41,037 nt of DNA from an uncultured beta proteobacterium. Lineage in GTDB: Bacteria > Pseudomonadota > Gammaproteobacteria > Burkholderiales > Burkholderiaceae_C. The position numbers were made by a program, and so were the translations under genes. Positions 1 through 8,836 of this stretch are shown one piece after another. The DNA lies in contig CAIYDK010000278.1 in assembly GCA_903924955.1 (NCBI GenBank), positions 1 to 41,037 on the forward strand. The letters are read 5' to 3'. The notes beneath the pieces are model-generated. The model saw nothing but the letters and a program-made list of their open reading frames with translations. It did no database searches and was not told the origin of the DNA. The stretch's first letter is position 1; each line of letters begins with the position of its first letter.

Positions 1-933
1 GAAGATTTCATTGGTTTCATTGCGCTTCTGGTATTCAAAATCGCTCAGCTCCTCAAAGCGGGCCAGACGGGCCTTGCTCTTGGCCTGACGGGCTTTGGGG
101 TTCTGACGCGACCACTCCAGCTCTTTCTTGAGTGCCTTGGCGCGTGACTCTTCGCCCTTTTGCTCGGATTCCAGACGCGCTTGCTTCTGGCTAAGCCAAT
201 CAGAGTAATTGCCCTTGTAAGGGATGCCGGAGCCACGGTCGAGTTCCAAAATCCACTCAGCGGCATTGTCCAGGAAATAGCGGTCATGGGTGATTGCCAC
301 TACAGTGCCAGGATAACGCTGCAAGAACTGCTCCAGCCAGTCGACGGACTCTGCGTCAAGGTGGTTAGTAGGCTCGTCCAGCAACAACATGTCGGGCTTG
401 GACAGCAGCAGACGGCAAAGCGCCACGCGGCGCTTCTCACCACCGGAAAGCACCCCAATATTGGCATCCCATGGTGGCAAACGCAAAGCGTCGGCTGCAA
501 TTTCCAGCTGGTGCTCGGAATCGGTGCCGGCGGTGGCAATGATGGCTTCCAGTTCAGCTTGCTCGGCAGCCAGCGCATCAAAATCGGCGTCTTCGGCGCC
601 ATAGGCGGTATACACCTCTTCCAGCCGCGCTTTGGCCGTAAACACCTTGCCCATGGCCGCTTCGATGCTTTCCCTCACCGTTTGGGTTGGGTCCAACTGG
701 GGTTCCTGGGGTAGATACCCGATATTCAGGCCAGCCATGGGTGTGGCCTCCCCTTCAATCTCCTTATCCACGCCCGCCATGATTTTGAGCAAAGTGGACT
801 TGCCAGAACCATTGGTTCCCAGCACGCCAATCTTGGCGCCGGGAAAAAAGCTAAGGGAAATGTCTTTGAGAATATGCCGCTTGGGCGGCACGATCTTGCC
901 GACGCGGTTCATTGAAAAAACGTATTGGGCCAT
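1..933 (-). CDS. ettA: Energy-dependent translational throttle protein EttA (ABC-F), N-terminal 311 residues
   Basis: This is the N-terminal part of an ABC-F ATPase, cut by the window edge; family members are about 555 aa. EttA binds the ribosomal E site and couples translation to the ATP/ADP level. The ATG at 933 opens MAQYVFSMNRVGK. The first nucleotide-binding domain is complete: Walker A GTNGSGKST at residues 39-47, signature LSGGEKRR near residue 165 and Walker B LLLDEPTNHLD near 190, the form typical of ABC-F proteins. No membrane segments are seen. The Lys/Arg/Gln-rich stretch after the first domain (WSRQNPKARQAKSKAR) matches the linker or arm region. The second ATPase domain would lie upstream of position 1. 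Naming EttA rather than another ABC-F protein rests on the N-terminus and the RQAKSKAR linker. Confidence 0.93.
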   Translation of the reverse strand, partial: MAQYVFSMNRVGKIVPPKRHILKDISLSFFPGAKIGVLGTNGSGKSTLLKIMAGVDKEIEGEATPMAGLNIGYLPQEPQLDPTQTVRESIEAAMGKVFTAKARLEEVYTAYGAEDADFDALAAEQAELEAIIATAGTDSEHQLEIAADALRLPPWDANIGVLSGGEKRRVALCRLLLSKPDMLLLDEPTNHLDAESVDWLEQFLQRYPGTVVAITHDRYFLDNAAEWILELDRGSGIPYKGNYSDWLSQKQARLESEQKGEESRAKALKKELEWSRQNPKARQAKSKARLARFEELSDFEYQKRNETNEIF

Positions 934-1011
934 TGCGAGTCTAGGTTAGGAAATGAGGAAATACCGCATTATCGACTGCGGCGTTCCAAAGCAATTGGCA
1001 ACCAGCGCAGA

Positions 1012-3231
1012 TCAGTTCGCGTCGCCGGGCTTTACCATGTCATTTCTAAGGGCAGCTTGTGCCACCGCATCCAGTGCATTGTCAACAACCCGGCCGTCAG
1101 AAATGAGCCTAATAAGCCCAAGGCCACGCAATCGGTCCATGGTGCGCCGGGACATGGAGTGCGCCATCCCCCCCGAGGAAATGAACATAAACAGTGTTTT
1201 GTGTGGGCTGGCCCAGGTGAGTTGCGCTCGCACCCAGACCCCCCCCAACGCCAGATCAACCCAGGACCCTGTAATCAGGCTATGTGCGCTCCAGGCCCCT
1301 TGGGCCACCGGGTCGATGACCTCATCCTCCTCTATTTCCGGAATCAGTTCGTTAGCTGCTTGCAAAAAGCCCGAGTCCGCCGCCTCGCCCTCTGCCATCC
1401 AGAACTCATCTACGGGAATTCCAACGGCTTCAATGGCAGACATGTTTGCCGCTTCTGCCTTGGCTTCGCTACCCACCACAGGTGTCGGTCGGGCGCCTTC
1501 AAACGCCTGCTCATGAAAAGTGATCAGTTCGTCAAAAAAAACAGGGATCCGCTCTTCTGGGTACGAAATCAGGCTCAGGCCCTGGCGCATTTTGACCAGC
1601 ATGCCTGGAACCATGTCCACCAATCGGGTCCGGTTGCGACGCGCCAGTTTCAATTGCACGCTCCAGATCAGGTTATCCACCAAACCCAGAAATCCATCTG
1701 CATCTGCCGCCCCATCCGCACACCGCAACTGAGACTCTGCCACCACCTGCGCCCAGGGTCCCCGCAGAAAAACCGAAACAATCTCAGGTACTTTTTTGCT
1801 CTTCAGACGCTCCGCAAAGTCTTCTGACAGTCGTTGCGCCAGCAAGTTGCGCTGCTCTGCGTGCAATAACCCGCGTGCTGCGTCCTCGGCGCGCTGACGC
1901 TGCTCGTGCTCCTCACGGCTCCAGGCTTCCTCAAGCCTGCGCACCACGCGCGCAAAACTCTGGGCGTCTGCGCTACTGCCAGTCAACACGCTGACCGAGT
2001 TTTCCAACGCCTTTTGAAATTGGGAATAACCAGGCTGGTCTTCCGAGGTGAAAGCCAGGCTGCGACTGGTAATTTTGTCCATGAACTGCCGCGCCGGATG
2101 CTGACGTTCACTGAAGAAGCGCGCATCCGACTGCGACAGTGCCATCAGCACAGGCTCCAATTGCCTCAGGCTTTTGCGCACGCCGGCCAACATACGGTGG
2201 TCCTGCGTGAGGTTCTCAAGCATCAGACGCACCACTTCTTCTCCAAGTTCCCGTCCCAGCTTTTTAGTCCTGCTTTTTTCCCGCTGAACAGAAGGATCCA
2301 CCGCGCGACCGGCAGAATTGGCCGCCTTGGGGTTGGCCGCCTGGCTGGCGCGCTCGGCCAGACGCTTCATCATGGGCTCCATAAGCTTCATGTCTTCCAG
2401 CGCCACGAACGAAGCTGGAACGGTATGGGTAAAGTCCTTGATATTGCCGTTCAGTGGACCCGGATCCAGTTCACCTGACAGCAGGCGGCGCAATTTGTCC
2501 AGCGTCAGCAGAGTGCGGGTCACCGAGTTTTCAGCTGGCTTGCTGTGTGCCCCCGTCCCACCCGTTGGCATCACGGGACCTATCGGTTCCACCCCTTGTG
2601 AACGCAGCCATTCGGAAATTTCCTTGTAAAGTTGGCGCATGCTGACCCCCAGCATGCCCGCTGTGGGTGTCATGATGGCAGTGCGCGCCTCGTCACGGGG
2701 GATATGCTCCAGCAAACTCTCGCGCAGGGCAAACACAAATGATTCGGGTTTGAGCGGATTGAGGTGCGGCTGCACGGTCATCCAGCCCAACAAGCTGCTG
2801 ACCATTGCGTTGAGCGTGGGCAGCACATCGTCTACCGCCATCGTGATTTCCTGCTGGGTCAGGGCGAATTCGATGTTGGCATCAATCTGCTCTTCCTCGA
2901 GAAACTGAAAATCATCAAAACGCAAGGGCTGACCCTGCGCCCGATGGATATCGCCACCGTACAGCGACGCACGCAGGTTTTTTGAAAAACTGGCTTTGAA
3001 AGCATCAGCGTGCTCAATCAGATAATCAATTGCATCCTTGCCAGCAGGGTTTTGTATGACCTGCATGGACTTGCTACGAACCGCAGAGCGCGACGCCTTC
3101 AACCCGGCGAGTACGTCATTCACCAAGGTATCGCTTTGCTCCAGCACCGCTTCAAGGCAATCCTGCAAGGACGGCTTGAAACTGCCGGGTTCGTGGGCCA
3201 CCCCCAACCGTCGCAACATGAACTTTTTCAT
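1012..3231 (-). CDS. DUF1631 family protein
   Basis: A 739-aa cytoplasmic protein with no signal peptide and no membrane segment. It matches the DUF1631 family of beta- and gammaproteobacteria, whose function is unknown (it is sometimes mislabelled thymidine phosphorylase). The N-terminal half is largely helical. The C-terminal part (about residues 640-720) contains GSWVDLALGGVWVRAQLTW followed by LFMFISSGG, which looks like the PilZ-like beta-barrel found at the end of this family. I did not see the RxxxR and DxSxxG residues needed for c-di-GMP binding, so nucleotide binding is not claimed. The ATG at 3231 gives MKKFMLRRLG. It is divergent from the RNA helicase gene, with a 292-nt gap between them. 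Family assignment is fairly sure; function is unknown. Confidence 0.8.
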   Translation of the reverse strand: MKKFMLRRLGVAHEPGSFKPSLQDCLEAVLEQSDTLVNDVLAGLKASRSAVRSKSMQVIQNPAGKDAIDYLIEHADAFKASFSKNLRASLYGGDIHRAQGQPLRFDDFQFLEEEQIDANIEFALTQQEITMAVDDVLPTLNAMVSSLLGWMTVQPHLNPLKPESFVFALRESLLEHIPRDEARTAIMTPTAGMLGVSMRQLYKEISEWLRSQGVEPIGPVMPTGGTGAHSKPAENSVTRTLLTLDKLRRLLSGELDPGPLNGNIKDFTHTVPASFVALEDMKLMEPMMKRLAERASQAANPKAANSAGRAVDPSVQREKSRTKKLGRELGEEVVRLMLENLTQDHRMLAGVRKSLRQLEPVLMALSQSDARFFSERQHPARQFMDKITSRSLAFTSEDQPGYSQFQKALENSVSVLTGSSADAQSFARVVRRLEEAWSREEHEQRQRAEDAARGLLHAEQRNLLAQRLSEDFAERLKSKKVPEIVSVFLRGPWAQVVAESQLRCADGAADADGFLGLVDNLIWSVQLKLARRNRTRLVDMVPGMLVKMRQGLSLISYPEERIPVFFDELITFHEQAFEGARPTPVVGSEAKAEAANMSAIEAVGIPVDEFWMAEGEAADSGFLQAANELIPEIEEDEVIDPVAQGAWSAHSLITGSWVDLALGGVWVRAQLTWASPHKTLFMFISSGGMAHSMSRRTMDRLRGLGLIRLISDGRVVDNALDAVAQAALRNDMVKPGDAN

Positions 3232-3523
3232 CGTTCTTCAATTCTCCCAGTTGCCGGCCGCAAAGACCAGCCCCTTTGACAGATTGTTACCGCAAGCCCG
3301 TCTGCACAAAACAACTGCGCTATCAGTTTTCAAGCACAACAGGGCACGACGTGCGACAATATACCGAATCGCGGTGCGTCAGTTGCCTGCGGTGCCAGCA
3401 AATTGCTGGGGGCAGGAATGACAAATTTCGCCCCACTTTTGAATCTATCTGCCTTTGACTGAACGGGTGCTGCGGCATCTGTACAGGCCGATATCCCAAG
3501 CGCCCTGGATGGGCGCACAAACC
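3232..3523. other. Divergent intergenic region between DUF1631 gene and rhlE
   Basis: This 292-nt gap must hold promoters for both flanking genes. I see no small gene in it. The only clear structure is a short dyad at 3395-3409, listed separately. The first stretch after the DUF1631 start has a TTGACA at about 3278-3283 on the plus strand but no convincing -10 at the right distance. The long leader before rhlE would allow cold or autoregulatory control, but that is inference. Confidence 0.5.
3395..3409. promoter_or_regulatory. Short perfect dyad upstream of rhlE
   Basis: CCAGCAA-A-TTGCTGG is a perfect inverted repeat with 7-bp arms and a single centre base, about 115 nt before the helicase start. 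The tight centre makes it more like a protein-binding dyad than an RNA hairpin. It shares the core GCAA-N-TTGC with the dyad before valS (11996-12012). Its role is unproven. Confidence 0.3.
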
Positions 3524-5281
3524 ATGAACTTCGAAGAATTGAACCTGGCTCCGGCCATTGTTAAAGCCGTGCGCGAGCAGGGTTACGAGACACCCACGGC
3601 CATTCAGGCGCAGGCGATCCCCCTGATTCTGGAAGGACGCGACCTGCTCGGTGGCGCCCAGACCGGAACCGGTAAAACGGCCGCTTTTACCCTGCCCATG
3701 CTGCACCGCCTGACCATGGCGCGTAGCGCACAGAACAAGTTTGGCGGCACCGGCATTCGCGCCTTGGTGCTGACGCCCACCCGCGAGTTGGCCGCCCAGG
3801 TCGAGGAATCCATCCGGACCTACGGCAAATACCTGCAACTCAGCAGCACGGTTGTTTTCGGCGGTGTGGGCATGAACCCCCAAATTTCAAAGCTCAAAAA
3901 AGGGGTAGACATACTGGTGGCCACGCCCGGTCGCCTGCTGGACCTGATGCAGCAAGGCATGGCGGATCTGGGTCAGGTGCAAATGCTGGTGCTCGACGAA
4001 GCAGACCGCATGCTCGATATGGGCTTCATCCATGACGTCAAGAAAGTACTGGCTGCGGTTCCAAAGGACAAGCAGAGCTTGCTGTTCTCTGCGACCTTTA
4101 GCGACGAAATCCGTGAGCTGGCTGCCGGCCTGCTCAAAGACCCGCAAAGCGTGCAGGTAACACCCCGTAACACCACCGTGCAGCGCATTACCCAGGTGAT
4201 TCACCCGGTCGGCCGTGGCAAGAAGAAGGCCCTGCTGGCCCACATCATCAACGAGCACAACTGGAGCCAGGTACTGGTATTCACGCGTACCAAGTTCGGC
4301 GCCAACAACGTGGCCGAATTCCTGGAAAAGAACGGCATCAGCGCCATGGCCCTGCATGGCAACAAGAGCCAGGCGGCGCGTACCCAGGCCTTGGCCGGCT
4401 TCAAGAGCGGCGATGTGCGCGCCCTGGTGGCTACCGATATTGCGGCACGCGGCATCGATATTGACGACCTGCCACACGTGGTGAACTACGAAATCCCCAA
4501 TGTCAGCGAAGACTATGTGCACCGCATCGGCCGCACGGGCCGCGCTGGCAACGATGGCGCGGCCATCAACCTGGTGTGTCTGGACGAAGAAGGCTTCATG
4601 CAGGACATTGAGCGCTTTACCAAGCAAAACATTCCGGTCCAGATCATTGACGGCTTCGGACCAGAGCCCGGCGAGCAGGGTGAACCCATTGCCATGGGCC
4701 GCCAGACGATTTGGGGCGGTGCTGGCAAACCACCAAGCCGCGATGTCATGCAAGCGGCCGCTCGCGCCGCGCGCACCGAGATGATGCAGCGTGTGCGCGA
4801 GAACAAGGCTGGCCAGGGGGATCGTGGCGGCCAAGGCGCAGGCCGAGGCAACGGTGGCGGCGGTCGTGGTCCCCAGGGTCCCCGCGGCAATGCTGGCCCG
4901 GGTCGCGGCGGTGAGCAAGCACCTCGCCCACAGGCGGGGCGTGGTCCGCAGGGCCAAGGTGGGCAGGGTCCCGGACGTGGACGCCCACCCGTTGGTGACG
5001 CACAACCGCGTAGCCACGAAGGCCGGTTTGCCGGTGGCGGCATGGGTGAACCACGCGCTCCCCGATCGGCACCCGGTGGTCAGCCCGACCCCATGCGCAC
5101 CAGCGTCGATATGATGGCGGAACGCGGCGCACGCCGTGGCGGTGGCGGGTATGGCGGTGGAAACCGCGGTGGATCAGGCAACGGAGGCGGAAATGGCGGC
5201 GGATCACGGTCGGGTGGCTTTGGTGGCGGGGGCAACGGGCCTCGTGGGTCGGGAAATCCTCGCGGCCCTTTTAGCCGATAA
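3524..5281 (+). CDS. rhlE: DEAD-box ATP-dependent RNA helicase, RhlE type
   Basis: A 585-aa DEAD-box helicase that unwinds structured RNA in ribosome assembly or mRNA decay. Visible motifs are the Q motif (GYETPTAIQ, residues 20-28), Walker A AQTGTGKT (45-52), PTRELA, DEAD in [13 protein letters not shown] (about 158), SAT in [10 protein letters not shown] (about 190) and motif [12 protein letters not shown] (about 333-342). After the two RecA-like domains comes a tail of about 165 residues (420-585) rich in Gly, Arg, Gln and Pro with RGG-like repeats, likely an RNA-binding disordered region. I chose the ATG at 3524 ([10 protein letters not shown]), the usual family N-terminus; the frame is open further upstream to 3455. 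The 3' end overlaps the next gene by 89 nt in another frame. Subfamily RhlE is likely but not certain. Confidence 0.92.
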   Translation: MNFEELNLAPAIVKAVREQGYETPTAIQAQAIPLILEGRDLLGGAQTGTGKTAAFTLPMLHRLTMARSAQNKFGGTGIRALVLTPTRELAAQVEESIRTYGKYLQLSSTVVFGGVGMNPQISKLKKGVDILVATPGRLLDLMQQGMADLGQVQMLVLDEADRMLDMGFIHDVKKVLAAVPKDKQSLLFSATFSDEIRELAAGLLKDPQSVQVTPRNTTVQRITQVIHPVGRGKKKALLAHIINEHNWSQVLVFTRTKFGANNVAEFLEKNGISAMALHGNKSQAARTQALAGFKSGDVRALVATDIAARGIDIDDLPHVVNYEIPNVSEDYVHRIGRTGRAGNDGAAINLVCLDEEGFMQDIERFTKQNIPVQIIDGFGPEPGEQGEPIAMGRQTIWGGAGKPPSRDVMQAAARAARTEMMQRVRENKAGQGDRGGQGAGRGNGGGGRGPQGPRGNAGPGRGGEQAPRPQAGRGPQGQGGQGPGRGRPPVGDAQPRSHEGRFAGGGMGEPRAPRSAPGGQPDPMRTSVDMMAERGARRGGGGYGGGNRGGSGNGGGNGGGSRSGGFGGGGNGPRGSGNPRGPFSR

Positions 5282-5852
5282 GTCCTATGCAGCGGTCCAC
5301 TGTGTGGGCCGACGGCCGTTGGCGCTCAAGCATCCAAAACTCACGTCACACGTGGTGGACTTTGCCGCGATGGCGTCTCTGCCCAAAGTAGATGACTGCT
5401 TCATTGCGCTGGGTACGACTATCAAGGTGGCAGGCAGCAAGGAGGCGTTTCGAGCCGTAGACCTTAAAGCGGTTGAGGCTGTAGCCCTCGCCGTTCGTGC
5501 GTCGGGTGCTACAAAATTAGGAGTTGTCAGTGCCATGGGCGCCAATAGCCATTCTTCGGTTTTCTACAACCGGATCAAAGGCGAGATGGAGCTTTCGCTG
5601 GCACGCATGGGTTTCAAGAGCCTGGTGATTGCGCGTCCTTCGCTCATCGACGGCGACCGTGCAACGCTGCACCAACCCGGACGCTCCGGCGAAGGCTTGG
5701 GCCTGCTACTGGCGCGCGGACTAAGCCCCCTTCTGCCGACCAACTACCGAGCGATCAAGGCCAGCGACATTGCTCATGCACTCATCCGTCACGTAAGAAC
5801 CGGAACACCCGGAGTCGTAACCCTGATGTCGGGCGAGATGCAGGGCAACTGA
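5193..5852 (+). CDS. NAD(P)-binding Rossmann-fold protein (atypical SDR, YbjT/HTATIP2-like)
   Basis: A 219-aa protein with an N-terminal dinucleotide-binding motif GATGLVG (residues 13-19) after a hydrophobic first strand RVALVAG. Later motifs fit atypical short-chain dehydrogenases of the NAD(P)H-binding/HTATIP2 type: [15 protein letters not shown], and [21 protein letters not shown], where YNRIKGE would be the YxxxK equivalent. Start choice: the ATG at 5193 has GGAGG at 5183-5187 with ideal spacing; further in-frame ATGs at 5136 and 5151 would add a Met/Ala-rich extension made of helicase-tail sequence. The first 29 codons therefore overlap the end of rhlE, and the nucleotide-binding loop itself is inside the overlap. 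Translation is probably coupled to rhlE. The substrate is unknown. Confidence 0.82.
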   Translation: MAADHGRVALVAGATGLVGREILAALLADKSYAAVHCVGRRPLALKHPKLTSHVVDFAAMASLPKVDDCFIALGTTIKVAGSKEAFRAVDLKAVEAVALAVRASGATKLGVVSAMGANSHSSVFYNRIKGEMELSLARMGFKSLVIARPSLIDGDRATLHQPGRSGEGLGLLLARGLSPLLPTNYRAIKASDIAHALIRHVRTGTPGVVTLMSGEMQGN

Positions 5853-5857
5853 GCCGA

Positions 5858-6241
5858 TTACCCCCGCACAAACAATGTGATCAAGGGGTCAATACCTACC
5901 TGGCGACTCCAATGGCCGTGAATGGCGGGGTCAAAAGTTGCACCGTCAGGCAGAACATCGGCCGAATAGAAGTGCTCGCCGGGTTTAAAGATACGCGAGG
6001 TGCCGCCTTGCAACCCAATTTCCATCTGACCACCCAAGACGAAACACCATTGTGGTGCCGTTGTGCAATGGAAATGACTGCGAAAGCCCACTGGACTGGT
6101 TCGCAACTGGTAACCGCCCGAGGCAAACACCTCTGAAAGTCGGGACTGCGGCGAACCCTGATCCAGTGGTATGGATTCCTCGCGAAAGCGCGCACAACCG
6201 TCGGTATCGGTGAACAAAACAACTTGGGTGAAGTGGGTCAT
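5858..6241 (-). CDS. Cupin-domain protein
   Basis: A 127-aa protein with a single cupin beta-barrel. The sequence HFHCTTAPQWCFVLGGQMEI resembles cupin motif 1, with HxH but with Trp where the usual metal-ligand Glu would be, and the later PGEHFY resembles the turn before motif 2. The start is the ATG at 6241 (MTHFTQVVLF); an upstream TTG at 6262 is in frame but less likely. It is convergent with the SDR gene (5-nt gap) and divergent from gloA. The function could be sugar- or metabolite-binding; without the full metal-binding set I do not assign an activity. Confidence 0.7.
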   Translation of the reverse strand: MTHFTQVVLFTDTDGCARFREESIPLDQGSPQSRLSEVFASGGYQLRTSPVGFRSHFHCTTAPQWCFVLGGQMEIGLQGGTSRIFKPGEHFYSADVLPDGATFDPAIHGHWSRQVGIDPLITLFVRG

Positions 6242-6408
6242 AACAGGTCCGCAGGAGTGCAATATCCTGCATTATTCCAGCCCCACCTGCCTCATGCGGC
6301 CACGACCGTGCGACCCGCCTTGTTTTTGCATTGCCAAAACTATGAGTATGTAACTGCGCCACAATGGCGGTAACGAAATCCGCTATTCCACAACACATCT
6401 ACATTGCT

Positions 6409-6807
6409 ATGCGACTCCTCCACACCATGCTGCGCGTCGGCAATCTGGAACGTTCCATCCGGTTTTACACCACCGTTTTGGGAATGAGACTGATCCGTAC
6501 GTCTGAAAATGCCGAGTACAAATACACGCTGGCCTTCGTGGGCTACGGAACCAACCCCGAACATGCCGAGATTGAACTCACCTACAACTGGGGGGTGGAA
6601 TCCTATCAGTTGGGTACAGCCTATGGCCATATCGCCATAGGGGTTGCGGATGCCTATGCGGCGTGTGAAAAGATTAAGGCAACAGGTGGCAACGTAACGC
6701 GTGAAGCGGGACCAGTCAAAGGCGGCAACACCGTGATTGCCTTTGTTACAGACCCAGACGGGTACAAGATCGAGTTGATACAGCGCATCGAAGCGCCGAA
6801 AACCTGA
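6409..6807 (+). CDS. gloA: Lactoylglutathione lyase (glyoxalase I)
   Basis: A 132-aa cytoplasmic metalloenzyme that converts the methylglyoxal-glutathione hemithioacetal to S-lactoylglutathione. With the start at 6409 ([13 protein letters not shown]) the four metal ligands fall at H5, E56, H74 and E122, the same numbering as the nickel-type E. coli GloA; this confirms the start and makes the identification strong. Other family marks are [16 protein letters not shown] and [12 protein letters not shown]. The frame is open upstream to 6364 but that extension is not family-like. It is divergent from the cupin gene and convergent with the CBS gene. Confidence 0.96.
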   Translation: MRLLHTMLRVGNLERSIRFYTTVLGMRLIRTSENAEYKYTLAFVGYGTNPEHAEIELTYNWGVESYQLGTAYGHIAIGVADAYAACEKIKATGGNVTREAGPVKGGNTVIAFVTDPDGYKIELIQRIEAPKT

Positions 6808-6817
6808 CCGCCGAGCG

Positions 6818-7252
6818 TCACAAACCCGCTTCGCGATAGTGCTCGCGTCGCCGCGCTTCTGAAACAAACTCTTCCAACTGCGGGTCCATTGCATTGCGAG
6901 CCGCAATGATGCCAAGTACCCGATCACCGTCAACCACCGGAACATGCCGAAAGCCGTTTTCCTGCATCAGCAGCAACGCGTGTCCATACGATGTACCGGG
7001 TGCAAGCGTCGCGGGCGCCGCGGTCATGACATCCCGCAACCGCGTGGTAACTGCATCCTGGCCTTTAGCCAACACACGAAACACGACGTCGCGCTCAGTG
7101 AAAATGCCAACAAGCTGCTTGTTGTCGATGACCAGAACCGCGCCGGTGTTTTTGCTGGCCATTAATCCTGCCGCCTCACTGACCGTAGTCTCTGGCGAAA
7201 CCATGATCAACTTATTAGGCTCCATCAGACTTTTAACCGGTAGATCAAACAT
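6818..7252 (-). CDS. CBS-domain pair protein
   Basis: A 144-aa protein made of two tandem CBS domains (about residues 5-60 and 70-130), a module that usually binds adenine nucleotides and regulates a partner. Typical segments are MVSPETTVSEAAGLMASKN, GAVLVIDNKQLVGIFTERDV, and FRHVPVVDGDRVLGIIAARN. There is no attached catalytic, transporter or kinase domain, so the partner is unknown. The C-terminus EARRREHYREAG is charged and probably helical. The ATG start at 7252 is clear. It is transcribed away from pdxH across a 203-nt gap. Confidence 0.88.
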   Translation of the reverse strand: MFDLPVKSLMEPNKLIMVSPETTVSEAAGLMASKNTGAVLVIDNKQLVGIFTERDVVFRVLAKGQDAVTTRLRDVMTAAPATLAPGTSYGHALLLMQENGFRHVPVVDGDRVLGIIAARNAMDPQLEEFVSEARRREHYREAGL

Positions 7253-7388
7253 GCGTTTACCTTATCAAATGTGAAAGCCATGCTAGCCCCTCACCGTGCA
7301 TGGACCTTGCCATAGGTCAAACACCTGTCAAAAGCAACCAGGCAGCCTGACAATGCACGCTTGCCATCCGGCCTCGCACCAGATGGAG

Positions 7389-7405
7389 AGCGGGCGACGC
7401 CCGCT
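7389..7405. repeat. GC-rich hairpin between the CBS gene and pdxH
   Basis: AGCGGGC-GAC-GCCCGCT is a perfect 7-bp stem with a 3-nt loop. There is no T-run on either side, so it is not a canonical terminator; both neighbouring genes are transcribed away from it. It may be an operator, an RNA leader hairpin or a chance palindrome. Confidence 0.35.
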
Positions 7406-7443
7406 GGCATACACCAGGCTGACTAGCCAACGAGAGTCACTTC

Positions 7444-7449
7444 TATACT
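7444..7449 (+). promoter_or_regulatory. Candidate -10 element of pdxH
   Basis: TATACT matches the sigma-70 -10 consensus TATAAT in five of six bases. It ends six bases before the pdxH ATG, so transcription would begin at or next to the A of the start codon. The best upstream -35-like hexamer is CTGACT at 7419-7424 with a long 19-nt spacer, so the promoter is only moderately supported. Confidence 0.4.
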
Positions 7450-7455
7450 GAGCAC

Positions 7456-8094
7456 ATGACCCACCTTGCTGATCTCCGCAAAAGCTACGAACGTGCCGAA
7501 CTCGACGAGGCCGCCTCGCAGGCAGATCCGTTGCTGCAATTCGACCAATGGCTCAAGGAAGCTATTGCGGCTGAAGTTCCCGAGCCCAATGCCATGACCG
7601 TAGCGACTGTAGCCAGCAACCTGCGCCCATCGACCCGCGTGGTGCTGATCAAGGGCTACGACGCACAAGGCATCACCTGGTACACCAACTATGAGAGCCG
7701 CAAAGGCCAGGAAATAGCAGGCAACCCCTATGCTGCATTGCAATTCCACTGGGTTGAACTGGAACGCGTGGTGCGCATTGAAGGTATCGTTGAGAAGGTG
7801 GGTTCGCAGGAGAGCGATGTCTACTTTCATAGCCGCCCGCTGGACTCGCGCCTGGGAGCCTGGGCTTCGCCGCAAAGCGAAGTGATATCCGGGCGCGGTG
7901 TGCTGGTGGCCAATGCGGCTAAATATGCAGCACAGTTTCTGCTACAACCGCCACGCCCTGCCCACTGGGGCGGCTACCGGCTCAAGCCCGACAACTGGCA
8001 ATTCTGGCAAGGCCGCAAGAGTCGTTTGCATGACCGCTTGCGCTACACGCTGGCAGCCGATGGCCGATGGCTGCGCGAGCGGCTGGCGCCCTGA
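7456..8094 (+). CDS. pdxH: Pyridoxamine/pyridoxine 5'-phosphate oxidase
   Basis: A 212-aa FMN-dependent oxidase that makes pyridoxal 5'-phosphate in vitamin B6 synthesis and salvage. Family marks in order are [12 protein letters not shown] at the start, the FMN-binding strand [12 protein letters not shown] (about 56-67), [12 protein letters not shown], a strand with [29 protein letters not shown], and the C-terminal PPHWGGYRL-like segment ([12 protein letters not shown]) with [12 protein letters not shown] carrying the phosphate-binding Arg residues. The length is normal. There is no clear Shine-Dalgarno site, and a TATACT element sits just before the ATG, so the mRNA could be leaderless. The EamA remnant follows directly. 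Confidence 0.97.
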   Translation: MTHLADLRKSYERAELDEAASQADPLLQFDQWLKEAIAAEVPEPNAMTVATVASNLRPSTRVVLIKGYDAQGITWYTNYESRKGQEIAGNPYAALQFHWVELERVVRIEGIVEKVGSQESDVYFHSRPLDSRLGAWASPQSEVISGRGVLVANAAKYAAQFLLQPPRPAHWGGYRLKPDNWQFWQGRKSRLHDRLRYTLAADGRWLRERLAP

Positions 8095-8140
8095 TGGCCT
8101 GACGCCTGCACGCCGGTTCATTTACCCTGCAGACGATGCA

Positions 8141-8836
8141 CATATTGGCGTTGGACAGTTCGGACTGCTCTTTGTGGCCATGAATGGTCACATCTCGCCG
8201 GGTCTGGCTTCGCTGGTAATCCAGGTGCAGGTGTTCTTCACGATCGGACTCGCCATGCGCCTGTCTGGTGAGCGACTGCAACTGGTGCAATGGTTAGCGT
8301 TGGCCCTGGCGACCGCTGGTATCGGCACCATCATCATGCACACCGATGGAAGCACCACGCTGCTGGGATTGGGACTCATCCTGCTGGCAGCCATGTCGTG
8401 GGCCGGCGGCAACATGACTTCGCGCCAAGCTGGCCAGGTCAATATGGTGAGTTATGTGGTGTGGTCCAGCCTGTTTGCCGTGCCGCCGCTGGCTGCACTG
8501 TGCCTGGTTGTCGAGGGCTGGGACGTGGTCGCCGCAGGGCTGCGCGGCGCCACGACGGGAACCTGGGCCGCTGTGGCTTGGCAAGCGTGGGGGAACTCAC
8601 TGTTTGGCTACGCAGCATGGGGCTGGCTACTGGCCCGATACCCGGCTGCGACGGTAACGCCTATGGCGCTGCTGGTGCCGCTATTCGGCATGGGAGGCTC
8701 GGCTTTGTGGTTGGGCGAGGGCTTGCCAGGCTGGAAGCTGACTGCCGCCGCGCTGGTGATGGGCGGACTGGCTTTGAATCTGCTGTGGCCGCTCGTGCGC
8801 GCGCGAATGCTTACTTCACCGGCGTCGCATCACTGA
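8141..8836 (+). pseudogene. EamA-family exporter lacking its N-terminus
   Basis: The frame from about 8141 (IGVGQFGLLFVAM) to the stop at 8836 reads as the last three quarters of a ten-helix EamA/DMT exporter: GLASLVIQVQVFFTIGLA, WLALALATAGIGTI, LLAAMSWAGGNMTSR, VVWSSLFAVPPLAAL, MALLVPLFGMGGSALWLGE. Complete members have about 70 more residues with two extra helices before IGVGQFG. Here that place is taken by the end of pdxH and about 45 unrelated bases. No starter ATG with a Shine-Dalgarno site precedes the homology; the first in-frame ATG is at 8180, inside a helix. I infer a deletion that removed the 5' end. A short product from 8180 cannot be excluded. The tail overlaps the convergent DUF3299 gene by 26 nt. 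Confidence 0.72.

Noticed and set aside
925-1827. Open frame of 300 codons antisense to the DUF1631 gene
   Set aside because: No domain, no ribosome site, and it lies wholly opposite a better-supported gene.
3887-5017. Long open frame of 376 codons antisense to rhlE
   Set aside because: It mirrors the GC-rich helicase gene, has no recognisable domain and no ribosome site; the plus strand carries all helicase motifs.
7898-8140. Upstream extension of the EamA frame into pdxH
   Set aside because: The frame is open there but encodes nonsense in the pdxH alternative frame with no helices; it is not the missing N-terminus.
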